Assembly (NCBI GenBank): GCA_029961685.1
Contig: JARWKL010000015.1
Coordinates: 11,716,801 to 11,780,800, forward strand
DNA: 64,000 nt
Direction: 5' to 3'
Source of the DNA: Aristolochia californica
Lineage: Eukaryota > Streptophyta > Magnoliopsida > Piperales > Aristolochiaceae
The notes beneath the pieces are model-generated. The model searched no databases. It was not told where the DNA came from and worked only from the letters and a program-made list of their open reading frames with translations. The position numbers were made by a program, and so were the translations under genes. This document shows positions 50,270 to 61,601 of this stretch, one piece after another. Position 1 is the first letter of the stretch, and each line of letters opens with the position of its first letter.

Positions 50270-50293
50270 CCCCCCCCCCCCCCCCCCCCCCCC
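50270..50293 (+). repeat. Poly-C tract, 24 C
   Basis: Lies where other monomers have CTCCCCCCTAA. The T before and the TAA after are lost, and the unit resumes at ATTTTTGGATTTGAAGG. The minus strand is an uninterrupted G24. Confidence 0.9.
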
Positions 50294-50350
50294 ATTTTTG
50301 GATTTGAAGGCCACTTGAATCCTCAACATGCTTGTGGCATGCACATCGAC

Positions 50351-51718
50351 CACACTTAAAACATGTTAGGATCAGTTAGAGGTCTCTTTCCTATAAAATT
50401 CCACCAAGCTATTATTAGGGGGTTGTACTAGTGGAATTTCCCAAACATGGATTTTGGAGCTCATTTTTAGTGCGTGAAATAATTTTCCATTTATTATTGT
50501 AGTTTTCAAATTTTTTTGCACACATGAACTCTAAAATTTTCATTTTGTTGCGATCTTATATCTTTTTTGTTTACGTGGAAAAATGGGAGAGTGAAAACTC
50601 AAGTTTGGATCTGAAAAAAAAAAAATTTGAAATGCACAAATGCTGAGAGAGATAATTCCGAAAAGTATCTATGATTTTTAAGGATAGGGAAAAAGTGGGT
50701 AGTTTGGCCTTGGTAAATATCGAACCACATGAGAATTTAACTTTTTCTACTCCCCCCTAATTTTAGGATTTGAAGGCCACTTGCATCCTCAACATGTTTG
50801 TGGCATGCATATCCACTACATTTAAAACATGTGAGGATGAGTTAGAGGTCTCTTTCCTATAAAATTCCACCAAGCAATTATTAGGGGGTTGGATTAGTGG
50901 AATTTCCCAAACATGGATTTTGGTGCTCATTTTTAGTGCATGAAATAATTTTCTATTTATTATTATAGTTTTCAAATTTTTTTGCACACATGAACTCTAA
51001 AATATTTATTTTGTTGCGATCTTATATCTTTTTTGTTTACGAGGAAAAATTGGAGAGTGAAAACTCAAGTTTGGATATGAAAAAAAAAAATTGAAATGCA
51101 CAAATGCTGAGAGAGATAATTCCGAAAAGTATCTGTGATTTTTATGGATAGGCAAAAAGTGGGTTGTTTGGCCCTGGTAAATATCCAAACACTTGAGAAT
51201 TTAACTTTTTCTACCCCCCCCATTTTTGGATTTGAAGGCCACTTGAATCCTCAACATGCTTGTGGCATGCACATCGACCACACTTAAAACATGTTAGGAT
51301 CAGTTCGAGGTCTCTTTCCTATAAAATTCCACCAAGCTATTATTAGGGGGTTGTACTAATGGAATTTCCCAAACATGGATTTTGGAGCTCGTTTTTAGTA
51401 CGTGAAATAATTTTCTTTTTATTATTATAGTTTTCAATTTCTTTTTGCAAACATGAACTCTAAAATTTTCATTTTGCTGTGATCTTATATCTTTCTTGTT
51501 TACGAGGAAAAATGGGAGTGTGAAAACTCAAGTTGGATCTGAAAAAAAAAAAAATTTGAAATGCACAAATGCTGAGAGAGATAATTCCGAAAAGTATCTG
51601 TGATTTTTAAGGATAGGCAAAAAGTGGGTTGTTTGGCCCTGGTAAATATCCAAACACTTGAGAATTTAACTTTTTCTACTACCCCCCCCCCCCCCCCCCC
51701 CCCCCTAAATTATCCAAC
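50351..51718. repeat. Trimer duplication, copy 1 (1368 bp)
   Basis: Three monomers that match 51719-53086. Markers are AATTTTCCATTTATTATTG (50481, 51849), TTACGTGGAAA, GGGTAGTTTGG, ATATCGAACCACATG, AATTTTAGGATTTG, ACATGTGAGGATGAG, TTGGATTAGTGG and TTGCTGTGATC. Confidence 0.92.
51682..51705 (+). repeat. Poly-C tract, 24 C, followed by a deletion
   Basis: Same monomer position as the tract at 50270. Here the sequence after the C run is TAAATTATCCAACCACACTT, so most of the segment from GGATCTGAAGG to the hairpin is missing. The join lies at the seam of the 1368-bp duplication. Confidence 0.9.
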
Positions 51719-53049
51719 CACACTTAAAACATGTTAGGATCAGTTAGAGGTCTCTTTCCTATAAATTTCCACCAAGCTATTATTAGGCGGTTGTACTAGT
51801 GGAATTTCCCAAACATGGATTTTGGAGCTCATTTTTAGTGCGTGAAATAATTTTCCATTTATTATTGTAGTTTTCAAATTTTTTTGCACACATGAACTCT
51901 AAAATTTTCATTTTGTTGCGATCTTATATCTTTTTTGTTTACGTGGAAAAATGGGAGAGTGAAAACTCAAGTTTGGATCTGAAAAAAAAAAAATTTGAAA
52001 TGCACAAATGCTGAGAGAGATAATTCCGAAAAGTATCTATGATTTTTAAGGATAGGGAAAAAGTGGGTAGTTTGGCCTTGGTAAATATCGAACCACATGA
52101 GAATTTAACTTTTTCTACTCCCCCCTAATTTTAGGATTTGAAGGCCACTTGCATCCTCAACATGTTTGTGGCATGCATATCCACTACATTTAAAACATGT
52201 GAGGATGAGTTAGAGGTCTCTTTCCTATAAAATTCCACCAAGCAATTATTAGGGGGTTGGATTAGTGGAATTTCCCAAACATGGATTTTGGAGCTCATTT
52301 TTAGTGCATGAAATAATTTTCTATTTATTATTATAGTTTTCAAATTTTTTTGCACACATGAACTCTAAAATATTTATTTTGTTGCGATCTTATATCTTTT
52401 TTGTTTACGAGGAAAAATTGGAGAGTGAAAACTCAAGTTTGGATATGAAAAAAAAAAAATTGAAATGCACAAATGCTGAGAGAGATAATTCCGAAAAGTA
52501 TCTGTGATTTTTATGGATAGGCAAAAAGTGGGTTGTTTGGCCCTGGTAAATATCCAAACACTTGAGAATTTAACTTTTTCTACCCCCCCCATTTTTGGAT
52601 TTGAAGGCCACTTGAATCCTCAACATGCTTGTGGCATGCACATCGACCACACTTAAAACATGTTAGGATCAGTTCGAGGTCTCTTTCCTATAAAATTCCA
52701 CCAAGCTATTATTAGGGGGTTGTACTAATGGAATTTCCCAAACATGGATTTTGGAGCTCGTTTTTAGTACGTGAAATAATTTTCTTTTTATTATTATAGT
52801 TTTCAATTTCTTTTTGCAAACATGAACTCTAAAATTTTCATTTTGCTGTGATCTTATATCTTTCTTGTTTACGAGGAAAAATGGGAGTGTGAAAACTCAA
52901 GTTGGATCTGAAAAAAAAAAAAATTTGAAATGCACAAATGCTGAGAGAGATAATTCCGAAAAGTATCTGTGATTTTTAAGGATAGGCAAAAAGTGGGTTG
53001 TTTGGCCCTGGTAAATATCCAAACACTTGAGAATTTAACTTTTTCTACT

Positions 53050-53086
<37 letters not shown>
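51719..53086. repeat. Trimer duplication, copy 2 (1368 bp)
   Basis: Near-identical partner of 50351-51718, starting at CACACTTAAAACATG directly after the poly-C/deletion seam. One visible difference is TTTTGGTGCTC (copy 1, near 50920) against TTTTGGAGCTC here. Its own poly-C tract has grown to 45. Confidence 0.92.
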
Positions 53087-53098
<12 letters not shown>

Positions 53099-53103
53099 CC
53101 CCC
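53051..53103 (+). repeat. Poly-C tract, C45-T-C7
   Basis: Longest of the three, at the same monomer position, followed by ATTTTTGGATTTGAAGG as at 50294. It translates as polyproline or polyglycine in open frames, which has no meaning here. Related units at 51214-51221 and 52583-52590 have eight C and the same ATTTTTGGATTTG flank, and look like the unexpanded form. Confidence 0.9.
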
Positions 53104-53899
53104 ATTTTTGGATTTGAAGGCCACTTGAATCCTCAACATGCTTGTGGCATGCTTATCCACCACACTTAAAACATGTGAGGATCAGTTAGAGGTCTCATTC
53201 CTGTTAAATTCCTCCACGCTATTATTAGGGGGTTGTACTAGTGGAATTTCCCCAACTTGGATTTTGGAGCTCATTTTTAGTGCGTGAAATAATTTTCTAT
53301 TATTATAGTTTTCAAATTTTTTTGCACACATGAACTCTAAAATTTTCATTTTGTTGCGATCTTATATCTTTTTTGTTTACGAGGAAAAATGGGAGAGTGA
53401 AAACACAAGTTTGGATGTGAAAAAAAAAAAAATTTGAAATGCACAAATGCTGAGAGAGATAATTCCGAAAAGTATTTGTGATTTTTAAGGATATGCAAAA
53501 AGTTGGTTGTTTGGCCCTGGTAAATATCCAACCACTTGAGAATTTAACTTTTTCTACTCCCCCCTAATTTTTGGAATTGAATGCCACTTGCTTCCTCAAC
53601 AAGCTTGTGGGATGCATATCCACCACACTTAAAATATGTTAGGATCAGTTAGAGGTCTCTTCCCTATAAAATTCCACCAAGCTATTATTAGGGGGTTGTA
53701 CTATTGGAATTTGCCAAACATAGATTTTGGAGCTCATTTTCAGTGCGTGAAATAATTTTCTATTTATTATTATAGTTTTCAAATTTGTTTGCACACATGA
53801 ACTCTAAAAGTTTCATTTTGTTGCGATCTTATATCTTTTTTGTTTACGAGGAAAATTGGGAGAGTGAAAGCTCAAGTTTGGATCTGAAAAAAAAAAATT
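53104..53899. repeat. Satellite right of the poly-C block
   Basis: Nearly two monomers with no gene. One has CTATTATTATAG in place of CTATTTATTATTATAG near 53300. From here rightward ACATGTGAGGATCAG becomes a frequent variant. Confidence 0.75.
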
Positions 53900-54704
53900 G
53901 AAATGCACAAATACTGAGAGAGATAATTTTGAAAAGTATCTGTGATTTTTAAGGATAGGCAAAAAGTGGGTTGTTTGGCCCTGGTAAATATCCTACCACT
54001 TGAGAATTTAAATTTTTCTACTCCCCCCTAATTTTTGGATTTGAAGGCCACTTGCATCCTCAACATGCTTGTGGCATGCATATCCACCGCACTTAAAACA
54101 TGTTAGGATCAATAAGAGGTCTCTTTCCTATTAAATTCCACCAAGCTATAGTTAGGGGGTTGTACTAGTGGAATTTCCCAAACATGGATTTTGGAGCACA
54201 TTTTTAGTGCGTGAAATAATTTTCTATTTATTATTATAGTTTTCAAATTTTTTGCACACATGAACTCTAAAATTTTCATTTTGTTGCGATCTTATATCTT
54301 TTTTGTTTACGAGGAAAAATGGAAGAGAGAAAACTCAAGTTTGGATCTGAAAAAAAAAATTTCAAATGTTCAAATGCTGAGATATATAATTCCGAAAAGT
54401 ATCTGTGATTTTTAAGGATAGGGCAAAAGTGGGTTGTCTGGCCCCGGTAAATATCCAACAACTTGAGAATTTAACTTTTTCAACACCCCCTTAATTTTGG
54501 GATCTGAAGGCCACTTGCATCCTCAACATGCTTGTGGCATGCATATCCACCACACTTAAAACAAGTTAGGATCAATTAGAGGTCTCTTTCCTATAAAATT
54601 CCACCAAGTTATTATTAGGGGGTTGTACTAGTGGAATTTCCCAAACATGGATTTTAGAGCTCATTTTTCTTGCGTGAAATAATTTTCTATTTATTATTAT
54701 AGTT

Positions 54705-54722
54705 TTCAAACTTTACATGAAC
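54705..54722 (+). repeat. Monomer lacking the T-tract arm
   Basis: TTTTCAAACTTTACATGAAC replaces TTTTCAAATTTTTTTGCACACATGAAC. The left arm of the A/T inverted repeat and GCAC are lost, a natural variant without that potential stem. Confidence 0.85.
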
Positions 54723-55004
54723 TCTAAAATTTTCATTTTGTTGCAATCTTATATCTTTTTTGTTTACGTGGAAAAATGGGAGAGTGAAAACTCAACTTTG
54801 GATCTGAAAAAAAAAAAATTGAAATGCACAAATGCTGAGAGAGATAATTCTGAAAAGTATCTGTGATTTTTAAGGATAGGCAAAAAGTGGGTTGTTTGGC
54901 CCTGGTAAATATCCAACCACTTGAGAATTTAACTTTTTCTACTCCCCCCTAATTTTGGGATCTGAAGGCCACTTCCATCCTCAACATGCTTGTGGCATGC
55001 ATAT

Positions 55005-55010
55005 CCACCA
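55005..55010 (+). repeat. 54-bp deletion scar at CCACCA
   Basis: CATATCCACCA runs straight into AGCTATTATTAGG. The 54 bp between the two CCACCA words of a normal unit, including the TATAAAA motif, are missing and one CCACCA remains. Confidence 0.93.
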
Positions 55011-56629
55011 AGCTATTATTAGGGGGTTGTACTAGTGGAATTTCCCAAACATGGATTTTGGAGCTCATTTTTAGTGCATGAAATAATTTTCTATTTATTA
55101 TTATAGTTTTCAAATTTTTTTGCACACATGAACTATTAAATTTTCATTTTGATGCGATCTTATATCTTTTTTTTTTACAAGGAAAAATGGGAGAGTGAAA
55201 ACACAAATTTGGATCTGAAAAAAAAAAAAATTTGAAATGCACAAATGCTGAGAGTGAATTCCGAAAAGTATCTGTGATTTTTAATGGTAGGCAAAAATTG
55301 GGTTGTTTGGCCCTGGTAAATATCCAACCACTTGAGAATTTAACTTTTTCTACTCCCCCCTAATTTTTGGATCTGAAGGCCACTTGCATCCTCAACATGC
55401 TTGTGGCATGCATATCCACCACACTTAAAACATGTTAGGATCAGTTAGAGTTCTCTTTCCTATAAACTTCCACCAAGCTATTATTACGGTGTTGGACAAG
55501 TGGAAATTCCCAAACATGGATTTTGGAGCTCATTTTTAGTGCGTGAAATAATTTTCTATTTATTATTATAGTTTTCAAATTTCTTTGCACACATGAACTT
55601 TAAAATTTTCATATTGTTGCGATCGTATCTCTTTTTTGTTTACGAGGAAAAATGGAGAGTGAAGACTCAAGTTTGGATCTGAAAAAAAAAAAATTTGAAA
55701 TGTACAAATGCTGAGAGAGATAATTCTGAAAACTATCTGTGATTTTTAAGGATAGGCAAAAAGTGAGTTGTTTAGCCCTGGTAAATATCCAACCACTTGA
55801 GAATTTAACTTTTTCTACTCCCCCCTAATTTTTGGATCTGAAGGCCACTTGCATCCTCAACATGCTTGTGGCATGGATATCCACCACATTTTAAACATGT
55901 GAGGATCTGTTAGAGGTCTCTTTACTACAAAATTCCACCAAGTTATTATTAGGGGGTTGTACAAGTGGAATTTCCCAAACATGGATTTTGGAGCTCATTT
56001 TGAGTGCGTGAAATAATTTTCTATTTATTAATATAGTCCTCAAATTTTTTTGCACGCATGAACTCTAAAATATTTATTTTGTTGCGATCTTATATCTTTG
56101 TTCTTTACGAGGAAAAATGGGAGAGTGAAAACTCAAGTTTGGATCTGAAAAAAATAAAATTGAAATGCACAAATGCTGAGAGAGATAATTTCGAAAAGTA
56201 TCAATGATTTTTAAGGATAGGCAAAAAGTGGGTTGTTTGGCCCCGGTAAATATCCAACCACTTGAGTATTTAACTTTTTCAACTCCCCCCTAATTTTTGG
56301 ATCTGAAGGCAACTTGCAACCTCTACATGCTTGTGGCATGCATATCCACCACACTTAAAGCATGTCAGGATCAGTTAGAGGTATCTTTCCTATAAAATTC
56401 CACCAAGCTATTATTAGGGGGTTGTATTAGTGGAATTTCCCAAACATGGATTTTTGAGCTCATTTTTTGTGCGTGAAATAATTTTCTATTTACTATTATA
56501 GTTTTCAAATTTTTTTGCACACATGAACTCTAAAATTTTCATTGTTTTGCGATCTTATATCTTTTTTGTTTACGAGGAAAAATGGGAGAGTGAAAACTCA
56601 AGTTTGGATCTGAAAAAAAAAATTTCAAA

Positions 56630-59150
56630 TGCACAAATACTGAGAGAGATAATTCCGAAAAGTATCTGTGATTTTTAAGGATAGGCAAAAAGTGGGTTGT
56701 TTGGCCCTGGTAAATATCCTACCGCTTGAGAATTTAAATTTTTCTACTCCCCCCTAATTTTTGGATTTAAAAACCACTTGCATCCACAACATGCTTGTGG
56801 CATGCATATCCACCGCACTTAAAACATGTTAGGATCAGTAAGAGGTCTCTTTCCTATTAAATTCCACTAAGCTATTGTTAGGGGGTTGTACTAGAGGAAT
56901 TTCCCAAACATGGATTTTGAGCTCATTTTTAGTGCGTGAAATAATTTTCTATTTATTATTATAGTTTTCAAATTTTTTGCAAACATGAACTCTAAAATTT
57001 TCATTTGGTTGCGATCTTATATCTTTTTTGTTTACGAGGGAAAATGGGAGAGTGAAAACTCAAGTTTGGATCTGAAAAAAAAAAATTTCAAATGTACAAA
57101 TGCTGAGAGATATAATTCCGAAAAGTATCTGTGATTTTTAAGGATAGGCAAAAAGTGGGTTGTTTGGCCCGGGTAAATATCCAACAACTTGAGAATTTAA
57201 CTTTTTCTACTCCCCCCTAATTTTGGGATCTGAAGGCCACTTGCATCCTCAACATGCTTGTGGCATGCATATCCACCACACTTAAGACATGTTAGGATCA
57301 ATTAGAGGTCTCTTTCCTAAAAAATCCCACCAAGTTATTATTAGGGGGTTATACTAGTGGAATTTCCCAAACTTGGATTTTAGAGCTCATTTTTATTGCG
57401 TGAAATAATTTTCTATTTATTATTATAGTTTTCAAATTTTTTTGCACACATGAACTCTAAAATTTTCATTTTGTTGTGATCTTATATCTTTTTTATTTGC
57501 GAGGAAAAATGGGAGAGTGAAAACACCACTTTGGATCTGAAAAAAAAAAAATTGAAATGCACAAATGCTGAGATAGATAATTCTGAAAAGTATTTGTGAT
57601 TTTTAAGGATAGGCAAAAAGTGGGTTGTTTGGCCCAGGTAAATATCCAACCACTTGAGAATTTAACTTTTTGTACTCCCCCTTAATTTTTGGATCTGAAG
57701 GCCACTTTCATCCTCAACATGCTTCTGGCATGCATATCCACCACACTTAAAACATGTTAGGATCAGTTCGAGGTCTCTTTCATATAATATGCCACCAAGC
57801 TATTATTAGGGAGTTGTACTAGTGGAATTTCCCAAACATGGATTTTGGAGCTCATTTTTAGTGTGTGAAATAATTTTCTATTTATTGTTATAGTTTTCAA
57901 ATTTTTTTGCACACTTGAACTCTTAAATTTTCATTTTGATGCGATCTTATATCTTTTTTGTCTACGAGGAAAAATGGGAGAGTGAAAACTCAAGTTTGGA
58001 TCTGAAAAAAAAAAAAATTGAAATGCACAAATGCTGAGAGAGACAATTCCGAAAAGTATCTGTGATTTTTAAGGGTAGGCAAAAATTGGGTTGTTTGGCC
58101 CTGGTAAATATCCAACCACTTCAGAATTTAACTTTTTCTACTCCCCCCTAATTTTTGGATTTGAAGGCCACTTGCATCCTCAACGTGCTTGTGGCATGCA
58201 TATCCACCACACTTAAAACATGTGAGGATCAATTAGAGTTCTCTTTCCTATAAAATTCCACCAACCTATTATTACGGTGTTGGACTAGTGGAATTTCCAA
58301 AACATGGATTTTTGAGCTCATTTTTAGTGCATGAAATAATTTTCTATTTATTATTATAGTTTTCAAATTTTTTTGCACATATGAACTTTAAAATTTTCAT
58401 TTTGTTGCGATCGTATATCTTTTTTGTTTACAAGGAAAAATGGAGAGTGAAAACTCAAGTTTGGATCTAAAAAAAAAAAAATTTGAAATGCACAAATGCT
58501 GAGAGAGATAATTCTGAAAAGTATCTGTGATTTTTAAGGATAGGCAAAAAGTGGGTTGTTTGGCCCTGGTAAATATCCAACCACTTGAGAATTTAACTTT
58601 TTCTACTCCCCCCTAATTTTTGGATTTGACGGCCACTTGCATCCTCAACATGCTTGTGGCATGCATATCCACCACATTTTAAACATGTGAGGATGAGTTA
58701 GAGGTCTCTTTCCTATAAAATTCCACAAAGCTATTATTTGGGGGTTGGATTAGTGGAATTTCCCAAACATGGATTTTTGAGCTCATTTTTAGTGCGTGAA
58801 ATAATTTTCTATTCATTATTATAGTTTTCAAATTTTTTTGCACACATGAACTCTAAAATATGTATTTTGTTGCGATCTTATATCTTTTTTGTTTATGAGG
58901 AAAAATGGGAGAGTGAAAACTCAAGTTTGGATCTGAAAAAAATAAAATTGAAATGCCCAAAACCTGAGAGAGATAATTTCGAAAAGTATCTGTGATTTTT
59001 AAGGATAGGCAAAAAGTAGGTTGCTTGGCCCCGGTAAATATCCAACCACTTGAGAATTTAACTTTTTCTACTCCCCCCTAATTTTTGGATCAGAAGGCAA
59101 CTTGCAACCTCTACATGCTTGTGGCGTGCATATCCACCACACTTAAAGCA
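56630..59150. repeat. Six-monomer duplication, copy 2
   Basis: Partner of 53900-56360. It keeps the 54-bp segment and the T-tract that copy 1 has lost, so those losses most likely came after the duplication. Confidence 0.88.
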
Positions 59151-61282
59151 TGTCAAGATCAGTTAGAGGTCTCTTTCCTATAAAATTCCACCAAGCTATT
59201 ATTAGGGGGTTGTACTAGTGGAATTTCCCAAACATGGATTTTTGAGCTCATTTTTAGTGCGTGAAATAATTTTCTATTCATTATTAAAGTTTTCAAATTT
59301 TTTTGCACACATGAACTCTAAAATATTTATTTTATTGCGATCTTATATCTTTTTTGTTTTCGAGGAAAAATGGGAGACTGAAAACTCAAGTTTGCATCGG
59401 AAAAAAAAAATTTGAAATGCACAAATGCTGAGAGAGATAATTCCGAAAAGTATCTGTGATTTTTAAGGATACGCAAAAAGTGGGTTGTTTGGCCCCGCTA
59501 AATATCCAACCACTTGAGAATTTAACTTTTTCTACTCCCCCCTAATTTTTGGATCTGAAGGCGACTTGCATCCTCAACATGCTTGTGGCATGCATATTCA
59601 CCACACTTAAAAAAGTGAGGATCAGTTAGAGGTCTCTTTCCTATAAAATTCCACCAAGCTATTATTAGGGGGTTGTACTAGTGGAATTTCCCAAACATGG
59701 ATTTTGGAGCTCATTTTTAGTGCGTGAAATAATTTTCTATTTATTATTATAGTTTTCAAATTTTTTTGCACTCATGAACTCTAAAATTTTCATTTTGTTG
59801 CGATCTTATATCTTTTTTGTTTATGAGGAAAAATGGGTGAGAAAAACTCAAGTATGCATCTGAAAAAAAAAAATATTTGAAATGCACAAATGCTGAGAGA
59901 GATAATTCCGAAAAGTATCTGTGATTTTTAAGGATAGGCCAAAAGTGGGTTGTTTGGCCCCGGTAAATATCCAACCACTTGAGAATTTAACTTTTTCTAC
60001 TCCCCCCTAATTTTTGGATCTGAAGGCCTCTTGCATCCTCAACATGCTTGTGGCATACATATCCACCACACTTAAAACATGTGAGGATCCGTTAGAGGTC
60101 TCTTTCCTATAAAATTCCACCAAGCTATTATTAGGGGGTTGTACTAGTGGAATTTCCCAAACATGGATTTTGGAGCTCATTTTTAGTGCTTGAAATAATT
60201 TTTTATTTATTATTATAGTTTTCAAATGTTTTTGCACACATGAACTCTAAAATTTTCATTTTGTTGCAATCTTATATCTTTTTTGTTTACGAGGAAAAAT
60301 GGGTGAGTGAACACTCAAGTTTGGATCTGAAAAAAAATAAAATTTGAAATGCACAAATGCTGAGAGAGATAATTCCGAAAAGTAACTTTGATTTTTAAGG
60401 ATAGGCAAAAAGTGGGTTGTTTGGGCCCGGTAAATATCCAACCACTTGAGAATTTAACTTTTTCTACTCCTCCCTAAGTTTTGGATCTGAAGGCCACTTG
60501 CATCCTCAACATGCTTGTGGCATGCATATCCACCACACTTAAAACATGCGAGGATCAGTTAGAGGTCTCTTTCCTATAAAATTCCACCAAGCTATTATTA
60601 GGGGGTTGTACTAGTGGAATTTCCCGAACATGGATTTTGGAGCTCATTTTTAGTGCGTGAAATAATTTTCTTTTTATTATTATAGTTTTCAAATTTTTTG
60701 CACACATGAACTCTAAAATTTTCATTTTGTTGCAATCTTATATGTTTTTTGTTTACAAGGAAAAATGGGAGAGTGACAACTCAAGTTTGGATCAGAAAAA
60801 AAAAATTTGAAATGCACAAATGTTGAGAGAGATAATTCCGAAAAGTATCTGTGATTTTTAAGGAGAGGCAAAAAGTGGGTTGTTTGGCCCCGGTAAATAT
60901 CCAAGCACTTGAGAATTTAACTTTTTCTACTCCCCCCAAATTTTTGGATATGAAGGCCAGTTGCATCCTCAACATGCTTGTGGCATGCATATCCACCACA
61001 GTTAAAACATGTGAGGATCAGTTAGAGGTCTCTTTCCAATAAAATTCCACCAAGCTATTATTAGGGGGTTGTACTAGTGGAATTTCCCAAACATGGATTT
61101 TGGAGCTCATTTTTAGTGCGTGAAATAATTTTCTATTTATTATTATAGTTTTCAATTTTTTTTGCACACATGAACTCTAAAATTTTTTTTTGTTACGATC
61201 TTATATCTTTTTTGTTTACGAGGAAAAATGGGAGAGTGAAAACTCAAGTTTGGATCTGAAAAAAAAAATTTTTGAAATGCAC
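59151..61282. repeat. Satellite, GGCCCCGG monomers
   Basis: About four and a half monomers. GGCCCCGGTAAAT, or GGGCCCGG at 60424, replaces GGCCCTGG, and ACATGTGAGGATCAG is usual. No gene is seen. The last unit is interrupted after GAAATGCAC at 61282. Confidence 0.8.
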
Positions 61283-61601
61283 TCCTTTTCAATAGAAAGT
61301 AATAGCCAAACCAACCCAGCTGGCTGGTCCATCTCAGAGATCTTATCGGCCGGCAAACCGGAGACGGACGACCACGGTCCCGACCTTACCAGCACGGGAG
61401 GTTTACTAATTAATGAACCCCCGAAACCTACTTTCTTTTCTGACAAAGTCAACCAAGCCTAACCAAACCGTCATGGTCACGACATGTTATGTTGTTGATC
61501 TTGATTGAGTTGGAGGGACTTTCGCTGACGGAATCCATCCATAAACCTAGACCCCGGTAACCTTCGTAACCAAAGCGTCATGACATAATCCACAGGTTAT
61601 A
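61283..61601. other. Non-satellite insert of ~319 bp, origin unknown
   Basis: The monomer reads normally to GAAATGCAC (61282) and resumes at AGAGAGATAATTCC (61602); about eight bases (AAATGCTG) are replaced by this segment. It is clearly richer in G+C than the array and shares no landmark with it. I see no terminal inverted repeats, no flanking target-site duplication, no poly-A tail and no long terminal repeat pattern. Internal features are a CCAGCTGG palindrome near 61316-61323, CGGCCGG near 61348, several AACCAA-type words, and a direct repeat GTAACCTTCGTAACC near 61557. Open frames of under 80 codons cross its left half on both strands, each starting or ending in satellite, and resemble no protein I recognise. 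It may be filler DNA captured during break repair or a fragment of a transposon or low-copy sequence. Confidence 0.9.

Larger units (their letters stand above)
53900..56360. repeat. Six-monomer duplication, copy 1 (offset ~2788)
   Basis: Matches 56630-59150. Shared rare variants are TATCCTACC, CAATAAGAGG or CAGTAAGAGG, GATATATAATTCC, TATCCAACAACTTG, AATTTTGGGATCTG, TTTTAGAGCTC, ACGGTGTTGGAC (55486, 58274), CACATTTTAAACATG and AACTTGCAACCTCTACATG (56311, 59099). The offset is about 2727 bp on the left part and 2788 bp on the right. The difference is explained by a 54-bp deletion at 55005 and loss of the T-tract at 54713-54718 in this copy. Confidence 0.88.

Noticed and set aside
50270..50293. 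Assembly gap or vector sequence at the poly-C tracts
   Set aside because: The tracts sit exactly at the monomer's normal C run and the flanks continue in register, so expansion is the simpler reading. A sequencing artefact in their length is still possible.
52869..53169. Glycine-rich or proline-rich coding stretch
   Set aside because: It is only the translation of the poly-C tract at 53051-53103.
61190..61462. Open frames crossing the insert on both strands
   Set aside because: Each begins or ends in satellite sequence and covers only part of the insert; both strands are open over the same bases, and neither product resembles a known family.
61283..61601. Miniature transposon or Helitron
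   Set aside because: No terminal inverted repeats, no target-site duplication, and no Helitron-type CTRR end with a hairpin at the right edge could be found.
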